A stretch of 64,000 nt of DNA, taken from NCBI GenBank assembly GCA_001464765.1, contig LNDV01000029.1, positions 62,001 through 126,000 of the forward strand. The letters run 5' to 3'. The DNA comes from Betaproteobacteria bacterium Ga0077526. Lineage in GTDB: Bacteria > Pseudomonadota > Gammaproteobacteria > Burkholderiales > Ga0077523. The stretch's first letter is position 1, and the number at the start of each line of letters is the position of its first letter. This document shows positions 9,207 through 22,275 of this stretch, piece by piece. The notes under the pieces were generated by a model. It searched no databases. It was not told the DNA's origin and was given only the letters and a program-made list of their open reading frames with translations. The position numbers were made by a program, and so were the translations under genes.

Positions 9207-9349
9207 AATTTGCAGCGGGAGTGGTGCGTAAGCACCCTCCCGCTTGGTATATCTCGACCGCGTTTTCGTGTCCTGCCGTGCTCTGCCGGTTCGGGCGCGG
9301 CAGTCGAGGCTCGTCAGGATTGCAGTGCCTTCTCCCCGGGGATTCGAAC
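9207..9349 (+). promoter_or_regulatory. Structured 5' leader of carA
   Basis: The leader begins with a strong hairpin at 9215-9243: arms GCGGGAG/CTCCCGC, then GGTGC/GCACC, with one bulged T and a GTAA (GNRA) tetraloop. Downstream, CTCGAC (9253-9258) can pair with GTCGAG (9304-9309), enclosing a second hairpin CTGCCG/CGGCAG (9283-9303). There is no U-tract, so this is not a simple terminator. Pyrimidine- or arginine-linked control of carA is known in other bacteria, but I cannot assign this RNA to a known class. Confidence 0.5.
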
Positions 9350-10480
9350 GTGTCTGACCGCCAGCCCGCCATCCTTGCGCTCGCCGACGGGACAGTCTTT
9401 CATGGGGACTCCTTCGGTGCGACCGGCGACTCCGTCGGTGAGGTCGTGTTCAACACCTCGATGTCCGGCTACCAGGAGATCCTCACCGACCCGTCTTACT
9501 GCCGGCAGATCGTCACGCTGACCTACCCGCATATCGGCAACACGGGGGTCAACGACGAGGACGTCGAGGCCGGCCGGGTCCATGCCGCCGGGCTCGTCAT
9601 CCGCGAACTCCCCATCCTGCCGTCCAACTGGCGCATGCAGCGGACGCTGCCCCGCTACCTGGAGGACGAGGGCGTGGTTGCCATCGCTGGCATCGACACC
9701 CGCAAGCTCACCCGGATTCTTCGCGACAAGGGCGCCCAGGCAGGCTGCCTGATGGCCGGCACCATCGATGTTGCCGCCGCCGTGGCCAAGGCCCGGGCCT
9801 TCCCCGGCCTTGCCGGGATGGACCTCGCGAAGGTCGTGAGTTGCACCGAGAAGTACGACTGGGTGGGGACCACCTGGTCCCTCGGCAAGGGATACGGCCA
9901 GTCAAACCAGCCACGCTTCCACGTGGTGGCCTACGACTACGGTGTGAAGCGCAACATCCTGCGGATGCTCACCGACCGGGGGTGCCGCATCACGGTGCTG
10001 CCGGCTCAGGCCACCGCTGAGGAAGCCCTGGCCCTGGCGCCCGACGGCGTCTTCCTGTCCAACGGTCCCGGAGACCCGGAACCCTGCGATTACGCAATCC
10101 GCGCCATCCGGACCCTCATGGACAAGGGTCTGCCGATGTTCGGCATCTGTCTCGGCCATCAGCTGATGGGCCTGGCGAGCGGCGCAAAGACCCGCAAGAT
10201 GAAGTTCGGCCACCACGGTGCGAACCACCCGGTGCAGGACCTCGAAACCGGCCGCGTCGTCATTACCAGCCAGAACCATGGTTTCGCGGTCGACCCGGAT
10301 ACGCTCCCGTCGACTGCCCGCGTGACGCACATTTCCCTGTTCGACCGGTCGCTCCAGGGTTTTGCGCGCACCGACATTCCCGCGTTCTGCTTCCAGGGTC
10401 ATCCGGAAGCGAGCCCCGGGCCCCACGATGTGGGCTACCTGTTCGACCGATTCGTCGGAATGATGGGCAAGCACCGATAG
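9350..10480 (+). CDS. carA: Carbamoyl-phosphate synthase small subunit
   Basis: This 376-residue glutamine amidotransferase subunit feeds ammonia to CarB for pyrimidine and arginine synthesis. The N-terminal CPSase domain starts [12 protein letters not shown]; the class I glutaminase domain carries [12 protein letters not shown], the nucleophile cysteine in [10 protein letters not shown] and the histidine/glutamate in HPEAS. I chose the GTG at 9350 (VSDRQPA) because the preceding open frame back to 9221 overlaps the leader hairpin and lacks family similarity. carB follows 52 nt later. Confidence 0.96.
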   Translation: MSDRQPAILALADGTVFHGDSFGATGDSVGEVVFNTSMSGYQEILTDPSYCRQIVTLTYPHIGNTGVNDEDVEAGRVHAAGLVIRELPILPSNWRMQRTLPRYLEDEGVVAIAGIDTRKLTRILRDKGAQAGCLMAGTIDVAAAVAKARAFPGLAGMDLAKVVSCTEKYDWVGTTWSLGKGYGQSNQPRFHVVAYDYGVKRNILRMLTDRGCRITVLPAQATAEEALALAPDGVFLSNGPGDPEPCDYAIRAIRTLMDKGLPMFGICLGHQLMGLASGAKTRKMKFGHHGANHPVQDLETGRVVITSQNHGFAVDPDTLPSTARVTHISLFDRSLQGFARTDIPAFCFQGHPEASPGPHDVGYLFDRFVGMMGKHR

Positions 10481-10532
10481 CCGGCTGCCGCCTGGGCGGC
10501 TTCACCGGCCCCGGGGGTACTGCGAGCACACC

Positions 10533-13739
<3,207 letters not shown>

Positions 13740-13771
13740 TCGCCACCGCCCCAGACAAAGGAGTTCCATCC

Positions 13772-14248
13772 ATGGCCAAGGTCCCACTGACGGTGATCGG
13801 TGCCGAGTTGCTCCGCCAGGAACTGCACACGCTGAAGACCGTTGAACGTCAGCAGGTGATCCAGGCGATCGCGGAGGCACGCGCTCAGGGCGATCTCTCC
13901 GAGAACGCCGAGTACGACGCCGCGAAGGAACGGCAGAGCTTCATCGAGGGCCGGATCGCGGAACTCGAAAGCAAGATCGCGAACGCCCAGATCATCGATC
14001 CGAAGCTGCTGGATGCCGAGGGGCGCTGCGTATTCGGCGCGACGGTGGAACTCCAGGATACGTCGACCGAGGACGTGCTCACCTTTCAGATCGTCGGCGA
14101 CGACGAGGCCGACATCAAGCTCGGCAAGATCTCCATCAGTTCCCCCATCGCCCGTGCGCTCATCGGCAAGTACGCCGGGGATCTCGCCGAAGTGCAGGCC
14201 CCGGCCGGCATCAAGGAGTACGAGATCCTCGACGTGAAGTACATCTGA
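13772..14248 (+). CDS. greA: Transcription elongation factor GreA
   Basis: This 158-residue protein binds the RNA polymerase secondary channel and stimulates cleavage of backtracked transcripts. The N-terminal coiled coil has the conserved acidic tip in [15 protein letters not shown]; the C-terminal FKBP-like domain includes IVGDDEAD and [11 protein letters not shown]. An AAAGGAG ribosome-binding site precedes the ATG. Downstream of carB as in many betaproteobacteria. Confidence 0.97.
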   Translation: MAKVPLTVIGAELLRQELHTLKTVERQQVIQAIAEARAQGDLSENAEYDAAKERQSFIEGRIAELESKIANAQIIDPKLLDAEGRCVFGATVELQDTSTEDVLTFQIVGDDEADIKLGKISISSPIARALIGKYAGDLAEVQAPAGIKEYEILDVKYI

Positions 14249-14259
14249 GCCGGAGCCCC

Positions 14260-14718
14260 GTGCGCAAACTGCTGGGTGCCGTCGACCGCATTGCCGTCGC
14301 GCTCTGGGCGGGCGGCCTCTGGGTTGTGGGATTTCTCGTGGCGCCCCTGCTGTTCCGTCACGCGCCTGACCGGCAGATCGCCGGGGATCTGGCGGGGACG
14401 ATGTTCACGGCGATGTCCTTCGTGGGGCTGGGATGCGCCACCTACCTTCTGGTCTACCGGGTGGCAAACGATGGCCTGCGAGCACTCAGGCAGCCTATGT
14501 TCTGGGTGGTCATCGGGATGGTGGCTCTGGTGATCGCCGGCCAGTTCGGCGTGCAGCCGATTCTCGCCGGGCTCAAGGAGCAGGCACTGCCGCGACAGGT
14601 GATGGAAAGTGTGTTCCGAGACCGATTCGCCACGTGGCACGGCGTGGCGAGCATTCTCTATCTGGTCGAGAGCGCCCTGGCTGCAGGGCTGGTCCTTCTC
14701 AGCGGGAAGGCCCGCTGA
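14260..14718 (+). CDS. DUF4149 (TMEM205-like) membrane protein
   Basis: This 152-residue integral membrane protein has about four predicted transmembrane segments (roughly residues 11-30, 45-66, 79-99 and 128-148). It starts at GTG, 11 nt after greA. The conserved pattern of an early WAGGLW, a central G(Q)FGVQP and a C-terminal FATWHGVASILYLVE corresponds to DUF4149. The slot between greA and yhbY/rlmE is typical of betaproteobacteria. Function unknown. Confidence 0.8.
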   Translation: MRKLLGAVDRIAVALWAGGLWVVGFLVAPLLFRHAPDRQIAGDLAGTMFTAMSFVGLGCATYLLVYRVANDGLRALRQPMFWVVIGMVALVIAGQFGVQPILAGLKEQALPRQVMESVFRDRFATWHGVASILYLVESALAAGLVLLSGKAR

Positions 14719-14734
14719 ATCCGCGGGGGGAGCG

Positions 14735-15085
14735 TCAGACGCCGCCCTGGAAACTGCGCTTGGTGGCGCGGGCTCCCCGCGGACGCGAGGCTCGGCGTAC
14801 CGGCTGGTCCTCGGTGGGCGGCGCCTCGCGGAACAGGACGAGCATTCGTCCGATCAACTGCACGGCGTCCGCACCGAGCGAACTGCAGATTTCTTCGAGA
14901 ATGAGCGTCCGCGTCTCGCGGTCTTCGCCCGCCACCTGCACCTTGATGAGTTCGTGCGCCTTGAGCGACTGGTCGATCTCCTTCAGAACCGATGGCGACA
15001 GGCCGTTACCACCGATGATGACCACGGGATGGAGCGAGTGTGCTCGCGCTTTCAAGGACTTGCGTTGCTGTGCAGTGAGGGGCAT
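14735..15085 (-). CDS. yhbY: YhbY-type CRM-domain RNA-binding protein
   Basis: This 116-residue protein has a single CRS1/YhbY (CRM) domain, which in E. coli associates with pre-50S ribosomal subunits. The start MPLTAQQRKSLKARAHSLHP and the GxxG-type loop VVIIGGNGLSPSV, then HELIKVQVAGED, are diagnostic. A basic tail after about residue 98 is unconserved. It is divergent from rlmE by 36 bp, linking two ribosome-assembly genes. Confidence 0.92.
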   Translation of the reverse strand: MPLTAQQRKSLKARAHSLHPVVIIGGNGLSPSVLKEIDQSLKAHELIKVQVAGEDRETRTLILEEICSSLGADAVQLIGRMLVLFREAPPTEDQPVRRASRPRGARATKRSFQGGV

Positions 15086-15121
15086 GGTGTCGGGACTCCA
15101 ATTGCCGGATTGTAGCCTGCG

Positions 15122-15787
15122 ATGAGTCAGACGAAGACCAGTAAGGCCTGGTTGCGGCGGCACGTCACGGACCCGTGGGTCCAGAAATCCAAGGCCGAAG
15201 GCTTCCGGGCCCGTTCGGCGTACAAGCTGAAACAGATCGACGAGAAGGAAAAGATTCTGGCCCGCGGTCAGTTCGTGGTGGACCTGGGCGCTGCCCCTGG
15301 TGGCTGGTCTCAGGTGGCGGCGCAAGCGGTGGGGCCCAGCGGGGCGGTTCTGGCCCTGGATCTCCTCGAAATGGAGCCCATTCCCGGGGTGCGCTTCATC
15401 CAGGGGGACTTCGAGACGGAAGAGGTCCTGCGGGAGATCACATCCGCCCTGGGGGGCAGACCCGTAGATCTTGTGCTCTCGGACATGGCCCCCAACTTCA
15501 CCGGTATCGGGGCGGTGGACCAGGCCCGAACAGCGGGCCTCGCGGAGTTGGCGATGGAGTTTGCCGAACAGGTCCTGGCCCCGAACGGCGCCATCGTCCT
15601 CAAGGTATTCCACGGTGTCGGCTTCGACGATCTGCTCAAGCGCCTTCGCAGCCGGTTCGTGAAGGTTGCGGTCCGAAAACCGGACGCTTCCCGCAAGGAA
15701 AGCAGCGAAACGTACTTCGTCGCAAGAGGATTGCGTGATCCCCGCCCGGCGAGGGGGAACGAATTGGGATTAGAATCGGACCAATAG
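15122..15787 (+). CDS. rlmE: 23S rRNA (uridine-2'-O)-methyltransferase RlmE
   Basis: This 221-residue FtsJ/RrmJ family SAM-dependent enzyme methylates U2552 of 23S rRNA. The SAM motif is VVDLGAAPGGWSQVA (52-66). The catalytic K-D-K-E tetrad is complete: K35, D121, K161 and E196, with spacing like the E. coli enzyme. The C-terminus after about residue 205 is variable. ftsH follows 52 nt later, the classical rlmE-ftsH pair. Confidence 0.97.
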   Translation: MSQTKTSKAWLRRHVTDPWVQKSKAEGFRARSAYKLKQIDEKEKILARGQFVVDLGAAPGGWSQVAAQAVGPSGAVLALDLLEMEPIPGVRFIQGDFETEEVLREITSALGGRPVDLVLSDMAPNFTGIGAVDQARTAGLAELAMEFAEQVLAPNGAIVLKVFHGVGFDDLLKRLRSRFVKVAVRKPDASRKESSETYFVARGLRDPRPARGNELGLESDQ

Positions 15788-15839
15788 GCGTGGCGGGGTT
15801 TTCCGCTTTGGCGGGCCCGGGTGACGTCGTGAAGGAGCT

Positions 15840-17735
15840 ATGTTGAACAATCTCATCAAGAACGTGGCGATCTGGCTGGTCATAGCCCTCGTGCTAATGA
15901 CCGTCTTCAATCAGTTCAGCCAGCGCCAGAGCCCGCAACAGGCCATGGAGTACTCCCAGTTCATCGAGGAGGTCAAGCGGGGCCACGTCGCCAAAGTCAC
16001 CATCGAAGGCCGGGTCCTCAAGTGGACCAACACCGAAGGGCGGCGCTTCACGACCTATCAGCCTTCCGATCCCTGGATGGTGAGCGACCTGCTGAAGGCC
16101 GGCGTCATCATCGAGGCCAAGCCGGACGAAGAGCCATCACTGCTCATGAACATCTTCGTATCCTGGTTCCCGATGCTGCTGCTGATCGGTGTCTGGATAT
16201 TCTTCATGCGGCAGATGCAGGGAGGAGGGCGCGGCGGGGCGTTCTCCTTCGGCAAGAGTCGGGCACGCATGCTGGACGAAAGCAACAACCAGGTCACGTT
16301 CGCCGACGTGGCCGGTTGCGAGGAAGCCAAGGAGGAAGTTGCGGAACTCGTCGACTTCCTGCGCGACCCGAGCAAGTTCCAGAAACTCGGTGGCCGGATC
16401 CCGCGCGGGGTGCTGATGGTCGGTTCTCCCGGTACCGGCAAGACGCTTCTCGCCCGCGCCATCGCGGGTGAGGCCAAGGTGCCGTTCTTCTCCATCTCCG
16501 GTTCGGACTTCGTGGAGATGTTCGTCGGCGTTGGTGCCGCCCGGGTGCGGGACATGTTCGAGCAGGCCAAGAAGCACGCGCCCTGCATCGTTTTCATTGA
16601 CGAAATCGACGCCGTGGGTCGTCAGCGTGGCGCCGGTCTCGGCGGCGGCAACGACGAGCGCGAGCAGACCCTCAACCAGCTCCTGGTCGAGATGGATGGC
16701 TTCGAGTCCACTTCCGGCGTCATCGTGATCGCCGCAACCAACCGACCGGACGTCCTGGACCCGGCGCTGCTGCGCCCCGGCCGTTTCGACCGCCAGGTGG
16801 TGGTACCTCTGCCGGACATCCGTGGCCGCGAGCAGATTCTGATGGTCCACATGCGCAAGGTCCCCGTGGCGCCGGATGTCCGTGCCGACATCCTTGCGCG
16901 TGGAACGCCCGGATTCTCGGGTGCCGACCTGGCGAATCTCGTGAACGAAGCGGCCCTGTTCGCCGCACGTGGCAACAAGCGTCTGGTCGACATGGACGAC
17001 TTCGAGCGCGCCAAGGACAAGATCTACATGGGCGCCGAGCGCAAGTCCATGGTGATCTCCGAGGAAGAGCGCACGATGACGGCCTACCACGAGTCCGGTC
17101 ATGCCGTGGTGGCGAAGCTCCTCCCCCGCGTCGATCCGGTCCACAAGGTCACGATCATTCCGCGTGGACGGGCGCTAGGCGTTACCTGGATGCTGCCTGA
17201 GCGCGACAGTCTCGGTACCGACCGCGAGAAGATGCTGCAGAACATCTCCATGGCCCTCGGCGGGCGGATCGCGGAAGAGGTGTTCATGAACCGCATGACC
17301 ACCGGGGCGAGCAGCGACTTCGAGAACGCCACCCGTACGGCCCGCGATATGGTCACCCGCTACGGCATGTCCGTTGCCCTGGGCACGATGGTGTACGGCG
17401 AAAACGAAGGGGAAGTCTTCCTCGGCCGTTCGATCACCACGCACAAGAATCTGTCCGAAGCCACCATGCAGAAGGTCGACGGCGAGATCCGCCGGATCAT
17501 CGACGAGCAGTACACGGTCGCCCGCAAGCTGATCGAGGACAACCGGGACAAGGTCGAGGCCATGACCCGTGCCCTGCTCGAATGGGAAACCCTGGACGCG
17601 GAACAGGTGAACGACATCATGGCCGGTCGTCCGCCGCGCCCGCCGCGGCCGGCGAGCGCACCCCCCTCGCCGCCTCCGCAGGACAACAACACGCCTTCAC
17701 CGGCGCCCACGACGACCCCGGCCCGCGAGGCCTGA
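15840..17735 (+). CDS. ftsH: ATP-dependent zinc metalloprotease FtsH
   Basis: This 631-residue membrane-anchored AAA+ protease degrades misfolded membrane proteins and regulators. Two TM helices (about 6-24 and 104-123) flank a periplasmic domain. Walker A is GSPGTGKT with K201 (family consensus GPPGTGKT, so one conservative change), Walker B is [12 protein letters not shown], and the zinc site is HESGH at about 418-422. The tail is proline-rich. AAGGAG precedes the ATG. Confidence 0.98.
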   Translation: MLNNLIKNVAIWLVIALVLMTVFNQFSQRQSPQQAMEYSQFIEEVKRGHVAKVTIEGRVLKWTNTEGRRFTTYQPSDPWMVSDLLKAGVIIEAKPDEEPSLLMNIFVSWFPMLLLIGVWIFFMRQMQGGGRGGAFSFGKSRARMLDESNNQVTFADVAGCEEAKEEVAELVDFLRDPSKFQKLGGRIPRGVLMVGSPGTGKTLLARAIAGEAKVPFFSISGSDFVEMFVGVGAARVRDMFEQAKKHAPCIVFIDEIDAVGRQRGAGLGGGNDEREQTLNQLLVEMDGFESTSGVIVIAATNRPDVLDPALLRPGRFDRQVVVPLPDIRGREQILMVHMRKVPVAPDVRADILARGTPGFSGADLANLVNEAALFAARGNKRLVDMDDFERAKDKIYMGAERKSMVISEEERTMTAYHESGHAVVAKLLPRVDPVHKVTIIPRGRALGVTWMLPERDSLGTDREKMLQNISMALGGRIAEEVFMNRMTTGASSDFENATRTARDMVTRYGMSVALGTMVYGENEGEVFLGRSITTHKNLSEATMQKVDGEIRRIIDEQYTVARKLIEDNRDKVEAMTRALLEWETLDAEQVNDIMAGRPPRPPRPASAPPSPPPQDNNTPSPAPTTTPAREA

Positions 17736-17761
17736 GTCCGACGTGGCTCGAGCATCAGGCA

Positions 17762-17787
17762 GGCGGGGCTTCGGCCCCGCCTTTTTT
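17762..17787 (+). terminator. Rho-independent terminator after ftsH
   Basis: A perfect 8-bp GC stem (GGCGGGGC/GCCCCGCC) closes a TTCG tetraloop and is followed by six T residues (17782-17787). It ends the rlmE-ftsH unit. Confidence 0.92.
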
Positions 17788-17887
17788 CTTTGGGATGACA
17801 CTTTCGCCGGTGCCGGCGCTACCTGGGCTACTGCGATTCCGAGCTTGGCTCAGCCTCTTTTCCTCAATGGCATGGGATCTGACGTAA

Positions 17888-18757
17888 GTGTATGCTAACA
17901 CATCACGGGATCTGCCCGGTGCTGTTCTCAAGGCAGGGCGGTTCGCGTTTCCGCTGGATCGCCCTCTCATCATGGGTGTCCTGAACGTGACGCCCGATTC
18001 CTTCTCCGACGGCGGGCGCTTCCTCGACCACGATGCCGCCCTCGCTCAGGCCCGGCGACTTATCGACGAGGGGGCGGACATACTTGATGTGGGTGGGGAG
18101 TCCACCCGTCCCGGGGCGCCGGAAGTGTCGGCGGCCGACGAACTGCGGCGAATCCTGCCCGTGGTGGGGGCGCTGGCCGGCACCTTCCCGGTATCTGTGG
18201 ATACCAGCAAGCCCGACGTCATGCGGGAAGTCCTGAGTCTGGGCGTGGCGATGATCAACGATGTCATGGCGCTGCGTGCTCCGGGGAGCGTGGAAGTGGT
18301 CGCCGCGACGGACGCGGCTGTCTGTCTGATGCACATGCAGGGAACCCCGCGGACCATGCAGCAGAACCCCGTTTACGACGATGTCGTGGCCGAAGTCGGG
18401 GATTTCCTCGAAGGCCGGGCCAGGGCGGCCCAGGCTGCCGGGATCCGGCAGGAACGGATCGTGATTGACCCGGGGTTCGGGTTCGGCAAGACGACAGCAC
18501 ACAACTTGAGCCTGCTTCGGCAACTGGGCGCGCTTCGTGCGCGTGGCTGGCCGGTACTCGCGGGGTTGTCGCGAAAGTCCATCCTGGGGAAGATCGCCGG
18601 CCGTCATCTGGGTGATCGACTGCATGCCAGCGTGGCCGCGTCACTCCTGGCGGTGGAACGAGGGGCAGCCATCGTCCGCGTCCATGATGTGGGCCCGACC
18701 CGGGATGCCTTGCAGGTATTGCGATCCGTACTAGACGACAGGTTTTCGATCGAATGA
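17888..18757 (+). CDS. folP: Dihydropteroate synthase
   Basis: This 289-residue TIM-barrel enzyme of folate synthesis condenses pABA with dihydropterin pyrophosphate and is the sulfonamide target. Motifs: [35 protein letters not shown] and the C-terminal VRVHDV. The start is uncertain: GTG at 17888 is the only reasonable initiator in frame upstream of the first core strand, with no clear Shine-Dalgarno. Its stop overlaps glmM by 4 nt (ATGA), indicating translational coupling. Confidence 0.95.
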   Translation: MYANTSRDLPGAVLKAGRFAFPLDRPLIMGVLNVTPDSFSDGGRFLDHDAALAQARRLIDEGADILDVGGESTRPGAPEVSAADELRRILPVVGALAGTFPVSVDTSKPDVMREVLSLGVAMINDVMALRAPGSVEVVAATDAAVCLMHMQGTPRTMQQNPVYDDVVAEVGDFLEGRARAAQAAGIRQERIVIDPGFGFGKTTAHNLSLLRQLGALRARGWPVLAGLSRKSILGKIAGRHLGDRLHASVAASLLAVERGAAIVRVHDVGPTRDALQVLRSVLDDRFSIE

Positions 18758-20112
18758 GCGCGAGAAAGTATTTCGGTACCGATGGAATCCGGGGCAAGGT
18801 CGGCGAGCCGCCGATCACACCCGAGGTGGTTATGCATCTCGGCTATGCCGCCGGGGAAGTGTTGTCGAAGGAAGCCCCGCCCGGTGCCCACGCGGCGGTA
18901 CTCATCGGCAAGGACACGCGGATCTCGGGCTATCTCCTGGAATCGGCTCTCCAGGCCGGTCTCGCGGCAGCCGGTGTCGATGTCATGCTGGCCGGCCCCA
19001 TGCCGACGCCGGCCATCGCCTACCTCACGCGGGCGTTGCGCCTGTCGGCCGGGGTCGTGATCAGCGCCTCGCACAATCCCTACGACGACAACGGCATCAA
19101 GTTCTTCGGCGCGAACGGCTACAAGCTGCCGGACGAGGTGGAGCGGCGCATCGAAGAGCGCCTCGGTGCCCCGATGCACTGTCGGCCCTCGGCGGAACTC
19201 GGCAAGGCCCGAAGGGTGGTGGAAGCCGACGGCCGATACATCGAGTTCTGCAAGAGCACCTTCCCGAGTGACCGGAACCTGCGCGGCCTGAAGATCGTCG
19301 TCGACTCGGCGAACGGGGCGGCGTATCACGTTGCCGGTCCGGTACTCCACGAACTGGGCGCGGACGTGATCGAGGTCGCCAATCACCCGGACGGCTTCAA
19401 TATCAATGCCGATTGCGGTGCCACTAAGCCCAAGTTCATCGCCGGCAAGGTCCGTGAACACGGTGCCCACCTGGGGCTGGCCCTGGACGGCGACGGCGAC
19501 CGTCTGATCATGGTCGACGCCGCGGGGCGGATTTTCGACGGTGACGAACTCCTCTACGTCATTGCGCGCCATCGCCGCAAGTCCGGACAGATGGCGGGCG
19601 GCCTGGTCGGGACGGTGATGACCAATTTCGGGATGGAAACGGCGCTCGGACAACTCGGTATCGACTTCGCCCGGGCAGCGGTCGGGGATCGGTATGTCCT
19701 CGAATTGATGGTCGAAAAGGGTTGGCAACTGGGCGGTGAGAACTCTGGCCATATTGTCTGTCTCGACAAGCACACCACTGGCGACGGCCTCATCTCCGGG
19801 CTGCAGGTCCTGAATGCCCTGACCAGCGCCGGGGAGAGTCTGCCCGAGGCTTGCCGTGACCTCCGCCTGGTTCCCCAGAAACTGATCAACGTGCCTGTGA
19901 AGCGCGGCTTCGACTTCCGGTCCTGCCCCGAAGTCCTGGCGGCCGTCCGGCAGGCGGAGGCTCAACTGCAGCGCCGCGGTCGCGTTCTACTGCGGCCTTC
20001 CGGAACCGAGCCCGTGCTTCGGGTCATGGTGGAGGGGGAGGAGGAAGCCGAAGTGCTATCTCTGGCCCATGGGATCGCCGACGTCGTCAAGGGCATTCCC
20101 GCCGCCGCCTGA
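18754..20112 (+). CDS. glmM: Phosphoglucosamine mutase
   Basis: This 452-residue enzyme interconverts glucosamine-6-P and glucosamine-1-P for UDP-GlcNAc and peptidoglycan precursors. The phosphoserine loop is [12 protein letters not shown] with S106 as the phosphorylated residue; the metal loop is LDGDGDR; the sugar loop is GGENSGH; the phosphate-binding loop is [14 protein letters not shown]. The start overlaps the folP stop by 4 nt. folP-glmM after ftsH is the standard proteobacterial arrangement. Confidence 0.98.
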   Translation: MSARKYFGTDGIRGKVGEPPITPEVVMHLGYAAGEVLSKEAPPGAHAAVLIGKDTRISGYLLESALQAGLAAAGVDVMLAGPMPTPAIAYLTRALRLSAGVVISASHNPYDDNGIKFFGANGYKLPDEVERRIEERLGAPMHCRPSAELGKARRVVEADGRYIEFCKSTFPSDRNLRGLKIVVDSANGAAYHVAGPVLHELGADVIEVANHPDGFNINADCGATKPKFIAGKVREHGAHLGLALDGDGDRLIMVDAAGRIFDGDELLYVIARHRRKSGQMAGGLVGTVMTNFGMETALGQLGIDFARAAVGDRYVLELMVEKGWQLGGENSGHIVCLDKHTTGDGLISGLQVLNALTSAGESLPEACRDLRLVPQKLINVPVKRGFDFRSCPEVLAAVRQAEAQLQRRGRVLLRPSGTEPVLRVMVEGEEEAEVLSLAHGIADVVKGIPAAA

Positions 20113-20120
20113 TTCCGACC

Positions 20121-20158
20121 CGGAAGGGCGCCGAACCGGCGTCCCTTCCGCTCTTTTT
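20121..20158 (+). terminator. Rho-independent terminator after glmM
   Basis: Arms CGGAAGGG/CCCTTCCG, extended by CGCCG/CGGCG around a short loop (20121-20150), are followed by CTCTTTTT. It lies 8 nt beyond the glmM stop and directly abuts the pstS promoter region. Confidence 0.88.
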
Positions 20159-20190
20159 GCAATGAAACTGTCACAATAGCGCCATACACT
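20157..20190 (+). promoter_or_regulatory. Pho-box promoter of the pst operon
   Basis: CTGTCAC (20168-20174) is a near-perfect PhoB half-site. Eleven bp upstream TTGCAAT (20157-20163) is a weaker second half-site in the correct 11-bp phase. About 10 bp after the box, TACACT (20185-20190) fits a -10, as expected where the Pho box replaces the -35. This predicts PhoB-dependent, phosphate-starvation-induced expression of pstSCAB. The upstream half-site overlaps the glmM terminator T-run. Confidence 0.6.
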
Positions 20191-20234
20191 CTCCTAGCCC
20201 TTTGGGGTTCTGCCCCGTCACAGGAGATTTAAAG

Positions 20235-21245
20235 ATGGTTCTTCGCGCTGTTGTCTCTCCGGTCATCACTGCGGTCCTGGTGCTCGGCGGGCTGGCCCTG
20301 TCCCCGCTGTCCTTCGCCCTGGAGACCGTGAAGATTGACGGCTCTTCCACGGTGTTCCCGATTACCGAGGCCGTCGCTGAAGATTTCCAGGCCTCCAAGC
20401 GCGGCAAGGTCCGCGTGACCGTCGGTATTTCCGGCACGGGCGGCGGCTTCAAGAAGTTCTGCCGCGGCGAGACCGACATCTCCAATGCCTCCCGCCCGAT
20501 CCTCGCGAGGGAAATGGAGGAATGCAAGAAGGCCGGCATCCAGTACATCGAACTGCCGGTTGCCTACGACGCCCTCACGATCGTCATCAACCCCAAGAAT
20601 GACTGGCTCAAGTCCATCACGGTCGCCGACCTGCGCAAGCTGTGGGAGCCCGCGGCGCAGGGCAGGGTAACCAAGTGGAAGCAGGTCAACGGCCAGTGGC
20701 CGGACCAGGGCGTCAAGCTGTTCGGGCCCGGTGCGGATTCGGGTACGTTCGATTACTTCACCGAGGCGATCAACGGCCGCGCCAAGTCCAGCCGCGGCGA
20801 CTACACCGCTGCCGAGGACGACAACATCCTCGTGCAGGGTGTTGCGCGTGACGTGAACGGTCTTGGTTACTTCGGCTACGCCTACTACTTCGAGAACAAG
20901 GACAAGCTGAAGGCGCTGCCCATCATCAACCCGAAGACCAACCAGCCGGTGCTGCCGTCGATGGAATCGGTGATGGACGGAAGCTACCAGCCGCTTGCTC
21001 GGCCGATCTTCATCTACGTGAACGCCAATTCCCTGGAGCGTCCCGAGGTGAAGGAGTTCGTCGAGTACTATATGAAGAACTCCGAGGGCCTGATCCGCGA
21101 AGTGAAGTACGTACCGCTGCCCCCGAAGGCCTACGCATACAATGTCGAAGTGCTGAGCAAGAAGATTCTGGGCACGAAGTTCGGTGGCGAGAACAAGGTC
21201 GGCCTCACCATCGAAGAGCTGATGAAGCTGGAAGCCAAGCTGTAA
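20235..21245 (+). CDS. pstS: Phosphate ABC transporter, periplasmic phosphate-binding protein
   Basis: This 336-residue PstS-family binding protein begins with a Sec signal peptide (hydrophobic core about residues 7-28, cleavage near SFA). The mature start [10 protein letters not shown] and later [14 protein letters not shown] are phosphate-contact loops. The [15 protein letters not shown] segment is typical of the PstS variant with paired cysteines. ATG at 20235 has AGGAG about 8 nt upstream. First gene of pstSCAB, behind a Pho-box-like promoter. Confidence 0.94.
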   Translation: MVLRAVVSPVITAVLVLGGLALSPLSFALETVKIDGSSTVFPITEAVAEDFQASKRGKVRVTVGISGTGGGFKKFCRGETDISNASRPILAREMEECKKAGIQYIELPVAYDALTIVINPKNDWLKSITVADLRKLWEPAAQGRVTKWKQVNGQWPDQGVKLFGPGADSGTFDYFTEAINGRAKSSRGDYTAAEDDNILVQGVARDVNGLGYFGYAYYFENKDKLKALPIINPKTNQPVLPSMESVMDGSYQPLARPIFIYVNANSLERPEVKEFVEYYMKNSEGLIREVKYVPLPPKAYAYNVEVLSKKILGTKFGGENKVGLTIEELMKLEAKL

Positions 21246-21267
21246 CCTCGTACCAGTACAAGGGGTC

Positions 21268-21295
21268 GGGGAGTGACGCAAGTCGCTCCCCTTTT
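21268..21295 (+). promoter_or_regulatory. Intercistronic hairpin between pstS and pstC
   Basis: A 10-bp stem (GGGGAGTGAC with GTCGCTCCCC, one G-T pair) closes a GCAA tetraloop and is followed by TTTT. It could act as a partial terminator or 3' stabiliser that lets pstS be expressed above pstCAB, as expected for a binding protein. It also argues against a pstC start further upstream, inside the stem. Confidence 0.6.
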
Positions 21296-21344
21296 CGTTC
21301 GTTCCGGGGAGCTGCGGTCCGTCGTCAGGCGGGCCGGTGAACGC

Positions 21345-22274
21345 ATGACAACCGTTACGCAGGACCCAAACGTCAGCGACCGCCTGCAACGGCGGGCATC
21401 GCGGCACGTGAAGGAAAAGATCATCGAGAGCATCCTGCTGTTCGCGGCGATGTTCTCCGTCTTCATCACGCTCGGCATCGTCTGGGTGCTGGTCAGCGAG
21501 TCGTTCCAGTTCTTCACCCATGTTTCCATCTGGGATTTCCTGACGGACACCCAATGGACGCCCCTGTTCGACGACGCTCACTACGGCATCATGGTCCTGC
21601 TGTCGGGCACGCTGGTGAGTTCACTCGTCGCGCTCGCTGTCGCGATTCCGCTCGGCACGATCATCGCCATCTATCTGTCCGAGTTCGCGCCCTTTTCCCT
21701 CCGGGAAGTCGCCAAGCCGTTTCTCGAATTGCTAGGCGGTGTGCCCACGGTGGTTTACGGCTATTTCGCGCTGCTGTACGTCACGCCCGCCCTCCAGTAC
21801 TTCTATCCCGAACTCCCCGGATTCAATCTTCTGTCGGCCGGATTGGTCATGGGCATCATGATCATTCCTTACGTCAGCTCCGTGAGCGAAGACGCGATGC
21901 GCTCGGTTCCCATGAGCATGCGCGAGGGTTCCTATGCGATGGGGGCGACCCGTTTCCAGACCGCGGTGCGTGTCGTGACGCCGGCTGCTCTCTCGGGCAT
22001 CGCGGCCGCCTATATTCTCGGTATCTCCCGCGCAGTCGGTGAGACGATGATTCTCGCGATCGCCGCCGGCATGCAGCCCAATCTCACCTGGAATCCGGCA
22101 GAGCCTGCCGCCACCATCACGGCTTTCATCGTGCAGGTGGCCCTTGGAGATCTCCCTCACGGGTCCATCGGCTACCAGACGATCTTCGCGGCGGGCCTGA
22201 CGCTGATGCTGCTCACGCTCGCGTTCAATGTGCTGGGGCACCTGCTCCGGCGCAGGTTCCGTCAGGCTTACTGA
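21345..22274 (+). CDS. pstC: Phosphate ABC transporter permease PstC
   Basis: This 309-residue inner-membrane permease has about six TM segments and the ABC-permease EAA loop region EGSYAMGATRFQTAVRVVTPAA. The typical PstC stretch LLGGVPTVVYGYFAL is present. The frame opens at a GTG at 21273, but that codon is inside the intercistronic hairpin, so I use ATG at 21345 (MTTVTQD). Forms the channel with PstA. pstA begins 1 nt after the stop. Confidence 0.95.
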   Translation: MTTVTQDPNVSDRLQRRASRHVKEKIIESILLFAAMFSVFITLGIVWVLVSESFQFFTHVSIWDFLTDTQWTPLFDDAHYGIMVLLSGTLVSSLVALAVAIPLGTIIAIYLSEFAPFSLREVAKPFLELLGGVPTVVYGYFALLYVTPALQYFYPELPGFNLLSAGLVMGIMIIPYVSSVSEDAMRSVPMSMREGSYAMGATRFQTAVRVVTPAALSGIAAAYILGISRAVGETMILAIAAGMQPNLTWNPAEPAATITAFIVQVALGDLPHGSIGYQTIFAAGLTLMLLTLAFNVLGHLLRRRFRQAY

Positions 22275-22275
22275 G

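Noticed and set aside
9221..9349. Extended carA start at 9221
   Set aside because: The extension begins inside the leader hairpin and does not resemble CarA; GTG 9350 gives the family N-terminus.
21273..21344. GTG start for pstC at 21273
   Set aside because: The codon is buried in the intercistronic hairpin; ATG 21345 leads straight into the first conserved region.
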